64,000 nt of DNA from Methanosarcina barkeri MS (GCF_000970025.1 NZ_CP009528.1:186001-250000); one strand, 5' to 3'. Shown: positions 49,297 to 57,963, counted from the first letter of the stretch. The notes: generated by a model from the letters alone, not told the origin. A program made the numbers and translations.

Positions 49297-50720
49297 GCTG
49301 CAATACCTCCAATAAAATCACTTACATAATTTTCAAGCCTATCCCTGTCACCTACAATTTCTATCTTTCCATTATTTTTTTTATTGATTTCCCATACATG
49401 TTGTATGTTAAAACTTTCTTTATATGTTAGTTTTGCATTCAGTCCACGCAGACGTCCTCTTCCCACACTTGCTTCACCACCTAATGGTAAATCGCCAGTC
49501 CATAAATCTTTCAGCAAGAGTAGTAAGAGTCCTATTTGAGCATTTTCTGGTTTTTGGATCTGTACTTTAAATTTAACGTTTGTTCCCTTCTGCTCAAAAA
49601 TAGGTTGTTCATCAAAAAGTGCTGTAGGGAGAGAGCTACCGGTGAAACGGTCAATCTTAATACGTTGTTGTACAAGATTCAGAGGATTTGTGATTTCGTT
49701 CTCAGTTGTTATTAGCTGACTTGCAGAAGCTTTATCTGCAGGAGATTTGATTTCTGGACCAAATAATCTGTTTATCATTTCGCTGGCTTTTTCTTCGCTC
49801 CCAATAGTTTTTGTAATACGAAATGCTCTTGCTCTTAATGAACCCGCCAAGCTGGTACCACTTAAAACAGGAATTGACTCTCCGTTTCGGTTTGAATGAA
49901 GATGAACTATATCCGGAGCATCGGTTTTATCATACCCTGACCTAATGATCATGGAACCATCAAGAGAAAAAGTGGCATTCATTGTGAAAAGGTATCTTTT
50001 ATCAATTAGGTTACTTTCATTAATGCCTAGTAAAGTTAAAATGTTCTGACCACGCTTTTCCTCCTTCAGATCCTCATTCAGCCAATTAATTAGCCCTTTA
50101 GGAGTTGTTAAGTTGTAGCGGCAGACATTCCATTCTTTTATCTTACAGCTACCAAACCCTCTTCTCTTACGAAAACCTAAAGATATTTCTCCCTTTTCCA
50201 ATCCTTTTAAAGCAATAGCCAGACCAAGAAGTAGTTTTTCTTTTCTTGTATCTTCTTTCGGGAGCAATAGTTCCATTTCGATAAGGAAACAAGTACCGGC
50301 TTCAATCAGTTCAAAATCAAATTTGTGTTTATCTTTTGCTGTTCGAGTCTTATTATCTATTTTTACTCCGTCTCTCAATTCTACTTTTGGTTTTTCACCC
50401 AATGAATCATTAACAATAAGTAGACTTTGTTCACCTTCATCGTCTTCCTGATTACCGAATAGGTTCATATATAGTGATTTTTTGTCACCTTGTTGTCCGT
50501 AACCATGTTCATATTCCCTCAAATAACTTCGTAAAGCACCGGCTAAAGACGCGCCAGTCAAAAGAGTCTTACCTTCTAATGGATCCACTGCTAATGGGAT
50601 ATCCACCAGTTCATCGTGGTCACCTGCGCCAAAATATGTTGGTGTTTCCAAGATAAGGCTTCCACGGATAATTATTCTGTCTACAATCTCTCGACTTTTC
50701 AACCAATGAGAATTATCCAT
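49293..50720 (-). CDS. Two-domain Cas7 (Cas7-2x-like) of the III-D complex
   Basis: The 475 residues contain two consecutive RAMP/Cas7 units. Unit 1 (about 12-230) has LLTGASLAGALRSYLREYEH and the glycine-rich LGFRKRRGFGSCKI. Unit 2 (about 240-460) has IPVLSGTSLAGSLRARAFRI and LGGEASVGRGRLRG. A tandem fusion of this sort is the Cas7-2x backbone subunit of III-Dv effectors. Each Cas7 unit may cut target RNA at 6-nt spacing, but the catalytic Asp could not be assigned with certainty. It overlaps csx10 by 8 nt and csx19 by 4 nt. Confidence 0.87.
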   Translation of the reverse strand: MDNSHWLKSREIVDRIIIRGSLILETPTYFGAGDHDELVDIPLAVDPLEGKTLLTGASLAGALRSYLREYEHGYGQQGDKKSLYMNLFGNQEDDEGEQSLLIVNDSLGEKPKVELRDGVKIDNKTRTAKDKHKFDFELIEAGTCFLIEMELLLPKEDTRKEKLLLGLAIALKGLEKGEISLGFRKRRGFGSCKIKEWNVCRYNLTTPKGLINWLNEDLKEEKRGQNILTLLGINESNLIDKRYLFTMNATFSLDGSMIIRSGYDKTDAPDIVHLHSNRNGESIPVLSGTSLAGSLRARAFRITKTIGSEEKASEMINRLFGPEIKSPADKASASQLITTENEITNPLNLVQQRIKIDRFTGSSLPTALFDEQPIFEQKGTNVKFKVQIQKPENAQIGLLLLLLKDLWTGDLPLGGEASVGRGRLRGLNAKLTYKESFNIQHVWEINKKNNGKIEIVGDRDRLENYVSDFIGGIAA

Positions 50721-52275
50721 TGTTTACCTCCTTGGATGCTTTGTGAAGAACTGCATCAATTAGACGAGCAGTGTATTCACGAGCTAGATTATCATTTAAC
50801 TCTGGTTTTATATTTCCTAATGAGGGTAAGTTATTTTTATTAACTTGAAGTGCATCCCAAACACTTTGTGGATTTGCTGTAAATTCCTTAATCCACTGTT
50901 CCAGTGATTTTCTTTCAATCTGGGCATTTTGAAACTGATCACTTGCAGTTTTTTTCATTTTATCCAGGTGACCTGTAACTATGGACAAATCATCCTCACT
51001 TAAAGATCGACGAACTATCACGCGCATGCGGGACAACTGAGATTTCTTTGGGATGGATTCTTTTGTTATTTCTAATTTGTTAACTGCCTTGATTAAATCT
51101 CGATCCAGCTTTTCTTTAGTCATCCTGCTAACAATTCTTTTAGCCAAGCACAAGCTATCCGGATCTTTCATTTCGTAAGGTAAAGTAGATTCTTTTAACT
51201 CCCCTTTTTCTGCTTTAATTCCATTTACTTGGTGCCAATTGACAGCAATTCGTCCATACCCTTCTTCTCTTTTTTCTCCAATACCAATAACCTTAAGTGT
51301 TTCTAATCGATCAAGTAATTCTGACCTTTTTTCGTAAACAAATACACTGCCCGCTCGAATGGCTAAAACCTGAGGAAGGGGAAGATTCCAAGTATTATTG
51401 AAACCTCCTCTTACCCGCGTGCTTACAAAGGTTTTTTTAAGGGACTTAGAGTCTGTGCCTAAAATGGAATTGAGGCTTGTGCTATAAGCTCCAGTATTCT
51501 TGTCACGGATAAGAGTATCACTTAAAAGAGTAATTACTACTGTATTGTTTCCTTCGTTGCCAACAGGAGAGTATTCTTCCCAATTCTCAAAACTGTTTAT
51601 GTTATTGATCTTTACATGTCCATAGCCTGCAAGATGTGATTTCCCAAAATTAAAGACTACTTCTTCTGTTAATAAATTTTTAATCTTTTCAAAACATAAT
51701 TCATTCTCAGCTAATATAACACTGGAGAAATCTTGATCAGCTTCCAATGCTTGATAACGAAAAATTGTACTTTCTCCAGCAGTCTCTCTTTGTCTATTCG
51801 CACGAAAGATATGTATTTGGACTTGATTAGAAGGTTGATATAAAATAATTCCTTCTTCCTCATCGATTTCGAACAAATGACAAAAAGGTTCAGAAACTTT
51901 TTTCCAATTTTTTTCAGGATCATACTCTACGTTGTCAGAATAATCCTCTGTGGCAAAGTCATATATTATGTTATCAGGATCGCCTTTTTCTACATGCCAT
52001 GAAAGAGGAGTAGGTAAAGATCGGCTATAATCTTTATTTGAAGGATAAGCATTTAAGAAGCTTACAGCTCCATCAAAAAAAAGCTCTCTAAATTCAGTGT
52101 CTTCCGCATCGATTGAGTACTTCGTTTTTCCTTGGAGATACTTGCCTATCAATGCCCCTCTAATTACACTGCCAGGAATAAATTCAAATCCAATCGCACT
52201 GTTTGGATCCCCTCCACTTATATCATTTACCAATAAGGGTTCTAATAAATGTATATTGAAAGTCAATGCTTTCAC
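50713..52275 (-). CDS. csx10: Csx10: Cas5-like subunit with helical C-terminus
   Basis: The product has 520 residues. The N-terminal RAMP region (1-360) has NIHLLEPLLVNDISGGDPNS, FIPGSVIRGALIGKYL, FGKSHLAGYGHVKI and GEKREEGYGRIAVNW, all characteristic of Csx10, the Cas5-like subunit that caps the crRNA 5' handle. About 370-520 is mostly alpha-helical and charged (RIVSRMTKEKLDRDLIKAVN and following), reminiscent of a fused small subunit (Cas11). In the fused III-Dv form Cas7, Cas5 and Cas11 are one protein. Here the Cas7 part is the separate gene just upstream, with a 4-nt overlap. The Cas11 assignment is inference from helical character and length. Confidence 0.87.
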   Translation of the reverse strand: MKALTFNIHLLEPLLVNDISGGDPNSAIGFEFIPGSVIRGALIGKYLQGKTKYSIDAEDTEFRELFFDGAVSFLNAYPSNKDYSRSLPTPLSWHVEKGDPDNIIYDFATEDYSDNVEYDPEKNWKKVSEPFCHLFEIDEEEGIILYQPSNQVQIHIFRANRQRETAGESTIFRYQALEADQDFSSVILAENELCFEKIKNLLTEEVVFNFGKSHLAGYGHVKINNINSFENWEEYSPVGNEGNNTVVITLLSDTLIRDKNTGAYSTSLNSILGTDSKSLKKTFVSTRVRGGFNNTWNLPLPQVLAIRAGSVFVYEKRSELLDRLETLKVIGIGEKREEGYGRIAVNWHQVNGIKAEKGELKESTLPYEMKDPDSLCLAKRIVSRMTKEKLDRDLIKAVNKLEITKESIPKKSQLSRMRVIVRRSLSEDDLSIVTGHLDKMKKTASDQFQNAQIERKSLEQWIKEFTANPQSVWDALQVNKNNLPSLGNIKPELNDNLAREYTARLIDAVLHKASKEVNNG

Positions 52276-52961
52276 GGCATCACCTTTTCACAAAATATAG
52301 TAAAATAATTTTCAGTAACGTTTATTCCGTTTTCATCACAAAGAACAGCAACAAGTTTACCCCTCCCACGATTACGACCCGTACCAGCTCTCCTGAAAGC
52401 TTTTATGCAAGCTGCTAACAAAGGCAGATCCAAACCAGATGGATCTTTTGTAAACGATAATTTCGCCTCAAATGATGTTTCCCTAAGCACTACCCTCATT
52501 GAACGTAGAGATCCCTTTTCAGGTGCTCCTGATTTTTCATCAATCGAAGTCTGACGACGAATAGAAGTTAGAGAATTCAGTATATCTTCACTACTTAATC
52601 TCATTGAGCTGCGAGATTTTTCGAGTTCGTATGCAACAGATTTTCTCAAATCCACTGGCAAAGTGGCATTACTTATGTGAAGTATAGCTTTATCTGAATC
52701 GCTACTTCCTGGACTTCCAAAAAGATGCTTTGAAGATCTATAGAATTCTTCTTGGAATTCCAAGTCATAATTTTGCTCATTTAAGGAAAAAAGGATATTT
52801 GCACATTCTTCTTCAAGTAAGCCTTTCAGAGTTCTTCCATTCAAAAAAGGTAATCCGTATTTGTCATGCATCACTTCTATATCTACCAGACCCGCTAAAC
52901 CGTCTCCCCTTCCAAAAGTCGAGTCACTTTTTGTAGTAAACTTTAACCAGAATGTCTTCAT
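52272..52961 (-). CDS. Stand-alone Cas7 (Csm3-like) subunit
   Basis: The 229 residues form one RAMP domain of the Csm3/Cas7 group: TFGRGDGLAGLVDIEV, PFLNGRTLKGLLEEEC, a long middle loop (RLSSEDILNSLTSIRRQTSI) and a C-terminal glycine/arginine loop RRAGTGRNRGRGKL. It would bind crRNA in the effector backbone next to Csx10. It overlaps cas10 by 4 nt upstream and csx10 by 4 nt downstream. It most likely corresponds to the N-terminal part of the fused Cas7-5-11 of III-Dv systems. Confidence 0.85.
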   Translation of the reverse strand: MKTFWLKFTTKSDSTFGRGDGLAGLVDIEVMHDKYGLPFLNGRTLKGLLEEECANILFSLNEQNYDLEFQEEFYRSSKHLFGSPGSSDSDKAILHISNATLPVDLRKSVAYELEKSRSSMRLSSEDILNSLTSIRRQTSIDEKSGAPEKGSLRSMRVVLRETSFEAKLSFTKDPSGLDLPLLAACIKAFRRAGTGRNRGRGKLVAVLCDENGINVTENYFTIFCEKVMP

Positions 52962-54631
52962 TTTCTGCCCCCTTCAAGCCAAACAAAAAAATCGAGAGCT
53001 TCAATTGCATCAAAGCAAGTACAAGTATTATCAACCCAGCCCGTTTTGTCAGAGCCTTCGTTGTTTTTTATTTTAGGGAGTGGTTGTTCTTTTGGAAGCG
53101 AATCATTATATATTTTTATGAATTTTTCAACTTCGTGGGGTCCATTACGTAAAGTCTCTCTAAGGCGCATGATTTTGTTATGTTTACCCTCCCATTCTTC
53201 ACCCTTGAATTTTGAAATGATTTCTTCAAAAGTGTTCCAGGAGCGCCAGTCTATTCCAACAGATTCCCCTAGACGTAATGGACGCATGGTTAAATTGCCA
53301 CATATTTCTGATGAGCCTTCTTTCCATTTGATCTTATATTCCCGCTTTCTAATGTTCTCAATACTTTCAATTACTCCACCAGAAGCAAAGTGCCAATCCA
53401 GGGCAGAAGTTTTTCCTTCTTCAGAGGGGAAGGCTTTTTCTATATCATTTATACGTAATTTTGCCGACTCTGCTAAGTTGTTTGCCAATTTTAAAGCCTG
53501 ATAAAATGGATAATGGGTTTTTACAATAGCTATCCCAGCTCTAGCGGAGATCGGATATCCATCGCTCAACTTTTTGTCATCTGATGTCAATTGGCGTAAC
53601 AGTAATTCAGAAAGAGTTAATCCCAATCGACCATCGCAAACAAAAGTTATATCATCGCCACCAAAAACAATTGGTCGAAAAGGTAATTTATTTTGAAACT
53701 CTACTACTCCTCCGATTTTGCATTTTCCATCTTCATCTTTTTGAGATTCAAGCAACCTAATTATGGCAGTTCTGATTGCCTTACTACTTGTTTCTTCAAT
53801 TGAATCCGAAAGAGCACGAATGGAATTTATGTATTCACGGTTGTCTTTCCCATGTCTTTTTGAATATTCGGAAATTCTTTTTCCCATTCCATTTCCATCG
53901 ATATGAACAACAGCAATGTAACTAGATTCATTTTTGGAACCGATTTCATTGAAATCATATACAAAATCTATACCAAGAGCTTTTTCATCCTTATTTAGAA
54001 ATTTGTTGCGAAGTCTGTCATTAGATGAACGAAAAAAATCCAATTTTGTAGATATCTCTCTCGAAACCCTAATTTCTTTTCCATCATCTTTTCTAGTCTC
54101 TGAAGCTGGAAGACCTGTATACTGACAAGAAGCATTCACCCCAATTCCAAGAAGAGGGGATGAGTAAATATGATTGTATTTTTTTTGTGTTATTTTTTTA
54201 TGGAGAGTGTCCCTTACTTTTTTTTCAAGGGTATCTAGGCTATCTTTATCCCATATGAAGTTGTTATGAGCGATAATTAACTGTAAGCCTGGTGCTTTTA
54301 AAAGAACTTTTTTAGTATATTCTCGTGTAAATTTTTTAGCAATATCCAGATTCTTGAATAAAATAACGGTGTTTCCTCCCCCAGAATAAACAAGCTCTGA
54401 ATCCAAATTATCTTTCTCAATCGTTTTACTGTTTAATGTTCTAAAATTTAAATCCAGATTAGTTTTTTCTATATTTGTCTTCCCAATCTTTTTCAATTCC
54501 TCGTAGACCATCTCATGAGTTACAAAATTAACTAGCCCAGAGGCTCCGATGTTCTGTTTCAGGTTATTGCTTCCAAAAATATAGTCCTGAATTCCAACTG
54601 TATCTATAACCGTGACTGTAAATTCTGCCAT
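52958..54631 (-). CDS. cas10: Cas10, HD-less, with GGDD cyclase motif
   Basis: This is the 557-residue large subunit of the type III effector. The first palm-like domain carries VYSGGGNTVILF (81-92). The second carries HIDGNGMGKRI (243-253) and the cyclase motif FGGDDITFV (323-331), so synthesis of cyclic oligoadenylate on target RNA binding is expected. No N-terminal HD nuclease domain is present (the protein begins MAEFTVTVIDTVGIQDYIFG), and the length is at the low end for Cas10. Therefore direct DNA cutting by Cas10 is unlikely. The C-terminal helical part has a Cys pair (CTCF). The CARF gene next to it is the natural recipient of the signal. Confidence 0.92.
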   Translation of the reverse strand: MAEFTVTVIDTVGIQDYIFGSNNLKQNIGASGLVNFVTHEMVYEELKKIGKTNIEKTNLDLNFRTLNSKTIEKDNLDSELVYSGGGNTVILFKNLDIAKKFTREYTKKVLLKAPGLQLIIAHNNFIWDKDSLDTLEKKVRDTLHKKITQKKYNHIYSSPLLGIGVNASCQYTGLPASETRKDDGKEIRVSREISTKLDFFRSSNDRLRNKFLNKDEKALGIDFVYDFNEIGSKNESSYIAVVHIDGNGMGKRISEYSKRHGKDNREYINSIRALSDSIEETSSKAIRTAIIRLLESQKDEDGKCKIGGVVEFQNKLPFRPIVFGGDDITFVCDGRLGLTLSELLLRQLTSDDKKLSDGYPISARAGIAIVKTHYPFYQALKLANNLAESAKLRINDIEKAFPSEEGKTSALDWHFASGGVIESIENIRKREYKIKWKEGSSEICGNLTMRPLRLGESVGIDWRSWNTFEEIISKFKGEEWEGKHNKIMRLRETLRNGPHEVEKFIKIYNDSLPKEQPLPKIKNNEGSDKTGWVDNTCTCFDAIEALDFFVWLEGGRK

Positions 54632-54647
54632 AAAAAACCTTCTTGTG

Positions 54648-55853
54648 TTAAGATGTCAACCATTCTTTTAGATACATCGAAAGATTTGGAATCTGTTCAG
54701 CACCAAACACCCTAAACTTGTTTTCTAAATGCCACTCTTCCTCAATATCTTTTCTAATTCTTTCAGGACTTGCTTTGGGGTTTGTTTCTGAGGCAAAACA
54801 TACCACTCCTATTTTTGCTTCATCCCCACCTAGCTGCTGACCGCGGACATAGGCTTCAAATAACTTTTCCTTTACAATATGTTTTTTGCTTGCAGTTGTA
54901 CAAGAAACTACGAATAATTCATACCCTCTTAAAATAGCCACATCTAACTCAAATTTATCATCGTTGAATTTGGCTCCTAAAATATGATCATGGATTTTAC
55001 ATTCCTCAGCTACTTCTTGAAACGCTAATAGTGCATAGTCTTCCAACCAATTACCATCAAACCATTTAGCCAAATTCTCAACATCTTTTTTCCATTTTTT
55101 TGCTAGCTCCTCTAATGTGCTGCAATCTTTCCAAAAATTAGCCAAATTTTCAAATGGCGGATCAACAGGCAAAATTACATTTTTCAGTTCGCGTTTGTTC
55201 AGTATTTTACCCAAGTCTTTGGACCTTAATTTATCGTCACACCATTTCCTAAATTCTACAAATAGATCATTTGCCAAAACTTCACAAATCTCAGGCATAA
55301 ACACTTCTCTTTTATTATCTATTCTGTACCCATGCAAAGAAAAGAGTTCTTCAATTGATGGTTTGACAGATAGACTTACAGGTATTCTTTTTGACGAAGA
55401 ATCTCTTTTATCTATTACTAATTCCAAGCTACGAGCATCAAGATAACTAAAAACAGAATCTTTATCTGCATCTAAAACGGCCTTATATGCATTTACTGCC
55501 ATAGCCTTTGTTCCACCAGTGTAGTTTAGCCCAAGTTTTTGTTTCCCTTTTGAGTATTCAATTATTTTTGTGTATATATTTCTGGAGTTTGATTCATCTA
55601 CAGGAATTTTAGTCCACCTTTCTGAAGGAATGTTAAGTATTGTGATAAGATTATTTGCGATTTGGTCTGTTTTAGAAGTGTGAATTAAGATAATATGGGA
55701 AGATGGCTTTGCAAGTAAGTGATAAACAACATAATTTGGTAAAGGATTTGTACCGATCAATAGAAACAGGTAGTCACTTCTATAATCAGCAAATTTGTCA
55801 GACTCATTTCTTTTTGCACTTATTATATCCAAAGTTTGAATCCTCCTTTTCAA
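54648..55853 (-). CDS. CARF-domain effector with PD-(D/E)xK-like fold (Card1/Can2-like)
   Basis: The product has 401 residues. An N-terminal CARF domain (about 1-160) has LFLLIGTNPLPNYVVYHLLA, SSHIILIHTSKTDQIANNL and LGLNYTGGTKAMAVNAYKAV, which is expected to bind cyclic tetra- or hexa-adenylate. The C-terminal region (260-400) has the nuclease fold order NWLEDYALLAF, then KFELDVAIL, then ELFVVSCTTASKKHIVKEKL and QLGGDEAKIGVVC. The Asp of ELDV is kept, but the usual ExK (ECKT-like) is replaced by SCTT. It could be an altered active site or an inactive one. It lies in the operon 16 nt before cas10. Alternative label: Csx1-like. Confidence 0.82.
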   Translation of the reverse strand: MKRRIQTLDIISAKRNESDKFADYRSDYLFLLIGTNPLPNYVVYHLLAKPSSHIILIHTSKTDQIANNLITILNIPSERWTKIPVDESNSRNIYTKIIEYSKGKQKLGLNYTGGTKAMAVNAYKAVLDADKDSVFSYLDARSLELVIDKRDSSSKRIPVSLSVKPSIEELFSLHGYRIDNKREVFMPEICEVLANDLFVEFRKWCDDKLRSKDLGKILNKRELKNVILPVDPPFENLANFWKDCSTLEELAKKWKKDVENLAKWFDGNWLEDYALLAFQEVAEECKIHDHILGAKFNDDKFELDVAILRGYELFVVSCTTASKKHIVKEKLFEAYVRGQQLGGDEAKIGVVCFASETNPKASPERIRKDIEEEWHLENKFRVFGAEQIPNLSMYLKEWLTS

Positions 55854-55871
55854 AGCTATGTATTAAAATAG

Positions 55872-56546
55872 TCAGAATTGTATTTTCCTCACAGTCCCAA
55901 ACCCCTTAGCAACCCCCTTTCCCACTCCCATAAAATCCGGAATCAAAAAATTAACTATAAAACCACCTGTAAAAGAAGTAAAATCCATATTTTTGTACTT
56001 TGAACGTCTGACTTCCACATCAACATCGCATTTTATGGTATCAGGAACCGTATATCCAAAAGCTTTTGACATGGAGAGCAAATTTCCTACAAGCGTTTTC
56101 CTGAGGATTTCCTTTTTTTCTTCAGGGTTTCTGGTCTCAAAGAACTTTTCTTCATTTTCTTTATTAAGGGCAAGCCAGGGAGTGAGAAATTCGTAAAAGT
56201 AGAGGTTTTTTGTAAGGCCAAAATCCTGCTTTTTAAGCCTCAGAGACCTTTCAGTGATTTCAAAGTCCTCATGAGGAAGAGTAACCGTATCAAATTTATC
56301 AAATAAACCTTTTAAAATTTCTGCTCCTTCATTTATACCAACCACTAAAGGCATTCTATCAAGAACTTTGTACTGCACAAGAGGGTAACGGTAATAATAT
56401 CTGTCAGTGTTATGGTTGTGGAGCTGATCGTATTCATTGAATTTTGACGCAAAGAAACCACGTATCTGATTTGCGTTCCCTTTGAACTCTTCTGAGCCTT
56501 CAAAGGTCATTTCAAGAGTTTTGAGCTTAATATTTTCTGGAGTCAT
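55872..56546 (-). CDS. cas6: Cas6 crRNA-processing endoribonuclease
   Basis: The product has 224 residues and is a RAMP-fold endonuclease that cuts the CRISPR transcript in each repeat. An N-terminal His-rich segment (YDQLHNHNTDRYYYRYPLVQ) holds the expected catalytic His. The core LVVGINEGAEILKGL and the C-terminal glycine-rich loop GVGKGVAKGFGTVRKI are typical of Cas6. It is the first gene of the cas operon, 18 nt before the CARF gene, with an AT-rich upstream region (56547-56682) that probably holds the operon promoter. It is the only Cas6 in the window, so it may serve both arrays. Confidence 0.93.
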   Translation of the reverse strand: MTPENIKLKTLEMTFEGSEEFKGNANQIRGFFASKFNEYDQLHNHNTDRYYYRYPLVQYKVLDRMPLVVGINEGAEILKGLFDKFDTVTLPHEDFEITERSLRLKKQDFGLTKNLYFYEFLTPWLALNKENEEKFFETRNPEEKKEILRKTLVGNLLSMSKAFGYTVPDTIKCDVDVEVRRSKYKNMDFTSFTGGFIVNFLIPDFMGVGKGVAKGFGTVRKIQF

Positions 56547-56682
56547 GGGAAATACAACGAATTTTTAATAAGTATCATTTTAATTTAATTTGTATTTATT
56601 TTACCCTAAATTACTTGTAACATAAATAAATTTTGATATTTTACGGATAAACTTTTTTACAAAAATAAAACTTTGTTTATAT

Positions 56683-57873
56683 TTAAGTAAACTCTTTTGT
56701 CCTTTTGTTAACACTTTGCTCAATTCTTTCAAGCCCAGCCGCGTAATCCGTATGTTTGTAATAGTTTACCCACGGGTCTAAAACTTTAGAAATATTCTTA
56801 ATAATACTATTATAAGCCCGATTTTTATTTTTATCATCAAAGTTTGATTTTTCTGCGCTTACTATGCTCTCAATGATCTCAATTACCTTCTCAATAGACC
56901 CTTCAGTAGGTATGATTTTTATATTTCTCTCCAATCCATTCTCATCGATAATCTCTTGAAAATAGAAGCCCCCGAACTCAAACCCGTTCACTGCATTCCC
57001 AACATAGGTTTTTTCTTTGTTAAATTCAAGGCCCACTACATCCAGAACAGCCTCAACTCTGTCAGAATTGATCCATTCCTTTGAAAGGATCACAAAGTCA
57101 TCTGCAAAACGAACAAGGTGCTCAACCGAATCCCCTTCAACGTTCTTCAGCCCGATTTCAGCCCACTGGTTATCAAACTGGTCAAGATAAAAGTTTAAAA
57201 GAAGAGGTGAAATTATTCCACCCTGAAGCAGCCCTTTCCCTGAATATTTTCCGGAACTGCTTTCAACTGAACCTTTTTTAAGCCAGTCCTCGATCAGAGA
57301 AAGTATTAGCTCATCTTCAATTCTTGTTTTAAGGACTGTCATGAGCTTATCATGCGGGACGCTGTCAAAACAGTTCTCAATATCTCCCTTCAGGTAATGG
57401 ATGCTCCCGGTTTCAAGCCATTTGTAAACTTCAAGGCTGGCGAGTTTTGCAGACCTGTAAGCACAGTAGCCGTAGGAGCAGTTTTCAAAATCAGCTTCAA
57501 AAATCGGCTCAAGAATGAGTTTTACAGCTCCCTGGACAAGCCGGTCTTTTAAGGTAAGAATTCCAAGCTGCCTTGTCTCACCGTTCTTTTTTGGAATTTC
57601 GACTCTTTTCACTTCGCCAGCAGCGTACTTTTCACTTTTAAGTTCTTTCTTTATCGAGCGGATGAAGTTTTCAACCCCTGAAGCCTCTACCTGCTGGATA
57701 GTCAGAGAATCAAAACCAGTTCCTTTTGTATTTCTGTTCAAATTCTTCCAAGCGGTGTAAAGAACTTCGTCTTTCAAAATTAGCTTTTTAAGTTTTTTAA
57801 ACCGCTTTTCAGGATTCCTTTTCGCTTTATTATACAGTTTTAATTGAATTTCGGCCAGTTTTTGCTTCTGAAT
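56683..57873 (-). CDS. CRISPR-linked reverse transcriptase (group II intron-derived)
   Basis: This is a reverse transcriptase with motifs RT1-RT7: KKNGETRQLGILTLKDRLVQ, HYLKGDIENCFDSVPHDKLM, GLLQGGIISPLLLNFYLDQF, and the catalytic HLVRFADDFVILS (FADD in place of YADD). A truncated thumb/X region follows (VLDPWVNYYKHTDYAAGLER). There is no DNA-binding or endonuclease domain, and no intron domain V is visible downstream. Coding similarity extends upstream of the first TTG (57777): IQKQKLAEIQLKLYNKAKRN and PEKRFKKLKKLI are the RT0 region. The only suitable start is ATT at 57873, 7 nt after GGAGGT (57886-57881); no ATG, GTG or TTG exists between it and the upstream TAA. This gives 396 residues. 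If ATT is not used, the gene starts at TTG 57777 and lacks RT0. Confidence 0.85.
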   Translation of the reverse strand: MQKQKLAEIQLKLYNKAKRNPEKRFKKLKKLILKDEVLYTAWKNLNRNTKGTGFDSLTIQQVEASGVENFIRSIKKELKSEKYAAGEVKRVEIPKKNGETRQLGILTLKDRLVQGAVKLILEPIFEADFENCSYGYCAYRSAKLASLEVYKWLETGSIHYLKGDIENCFDSVPHDKLMTVLKTRIEDELILSLIEDWLKKGSVESSSGKYSGKGLLQGGIISPLLLNFYLDQFDNQWAEIGLKNVEGDSVEHLVRFADDFVILSKEWINSDRVEAVLDVVGLEFNKEKTYVGNAVNGFEFGGFYFQEIIDENGLERNIKIIPTEGSIEKVIEIIESIVSAEKSNFDDKNKNRAYNSIIKNISKVLDPWVNYYKHTDYAAGLERIEQSVNKRTKEFT

Positions 57874-57886
57874 CTCAGATACCTCC
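57874..57886 (-). promoter_or_regulatory. Strong ribosome-binding site before an ATT codon (RT gene)
   Basis: GGAGGT (minus strand, 57886-57881) is the full anti-16S complement. The next in-frame coding position with homology starts with ATT at 57873. A TATA-like GCTAAATATATC lies farther upstream (about 57936-57925). Confidence 0.6.
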
Positions 57887-57942
57887 GTAAATGATTCTTA
57901 ATTTTCAATCATCTACGGAGCTTGATATATTTAGCTGCGAAG

Positions 57943-57963
57943 AATTCGGCTTTTTTCCGAATT
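57943..57963. other. Hairpin with AATTCGG/CCGAATT arms near the array's distal end
   Basis: AATTCGG (57943-57949) and CCGAATT (57957-57963) enclose a T-rich loop. A similar hairpin with TTCGG/CCGAA arms lies at 59432-59448 beyond the other end of the array. Function unknown. On the plus strand neither is followed by a clear T-run. Confidence 0.4.
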
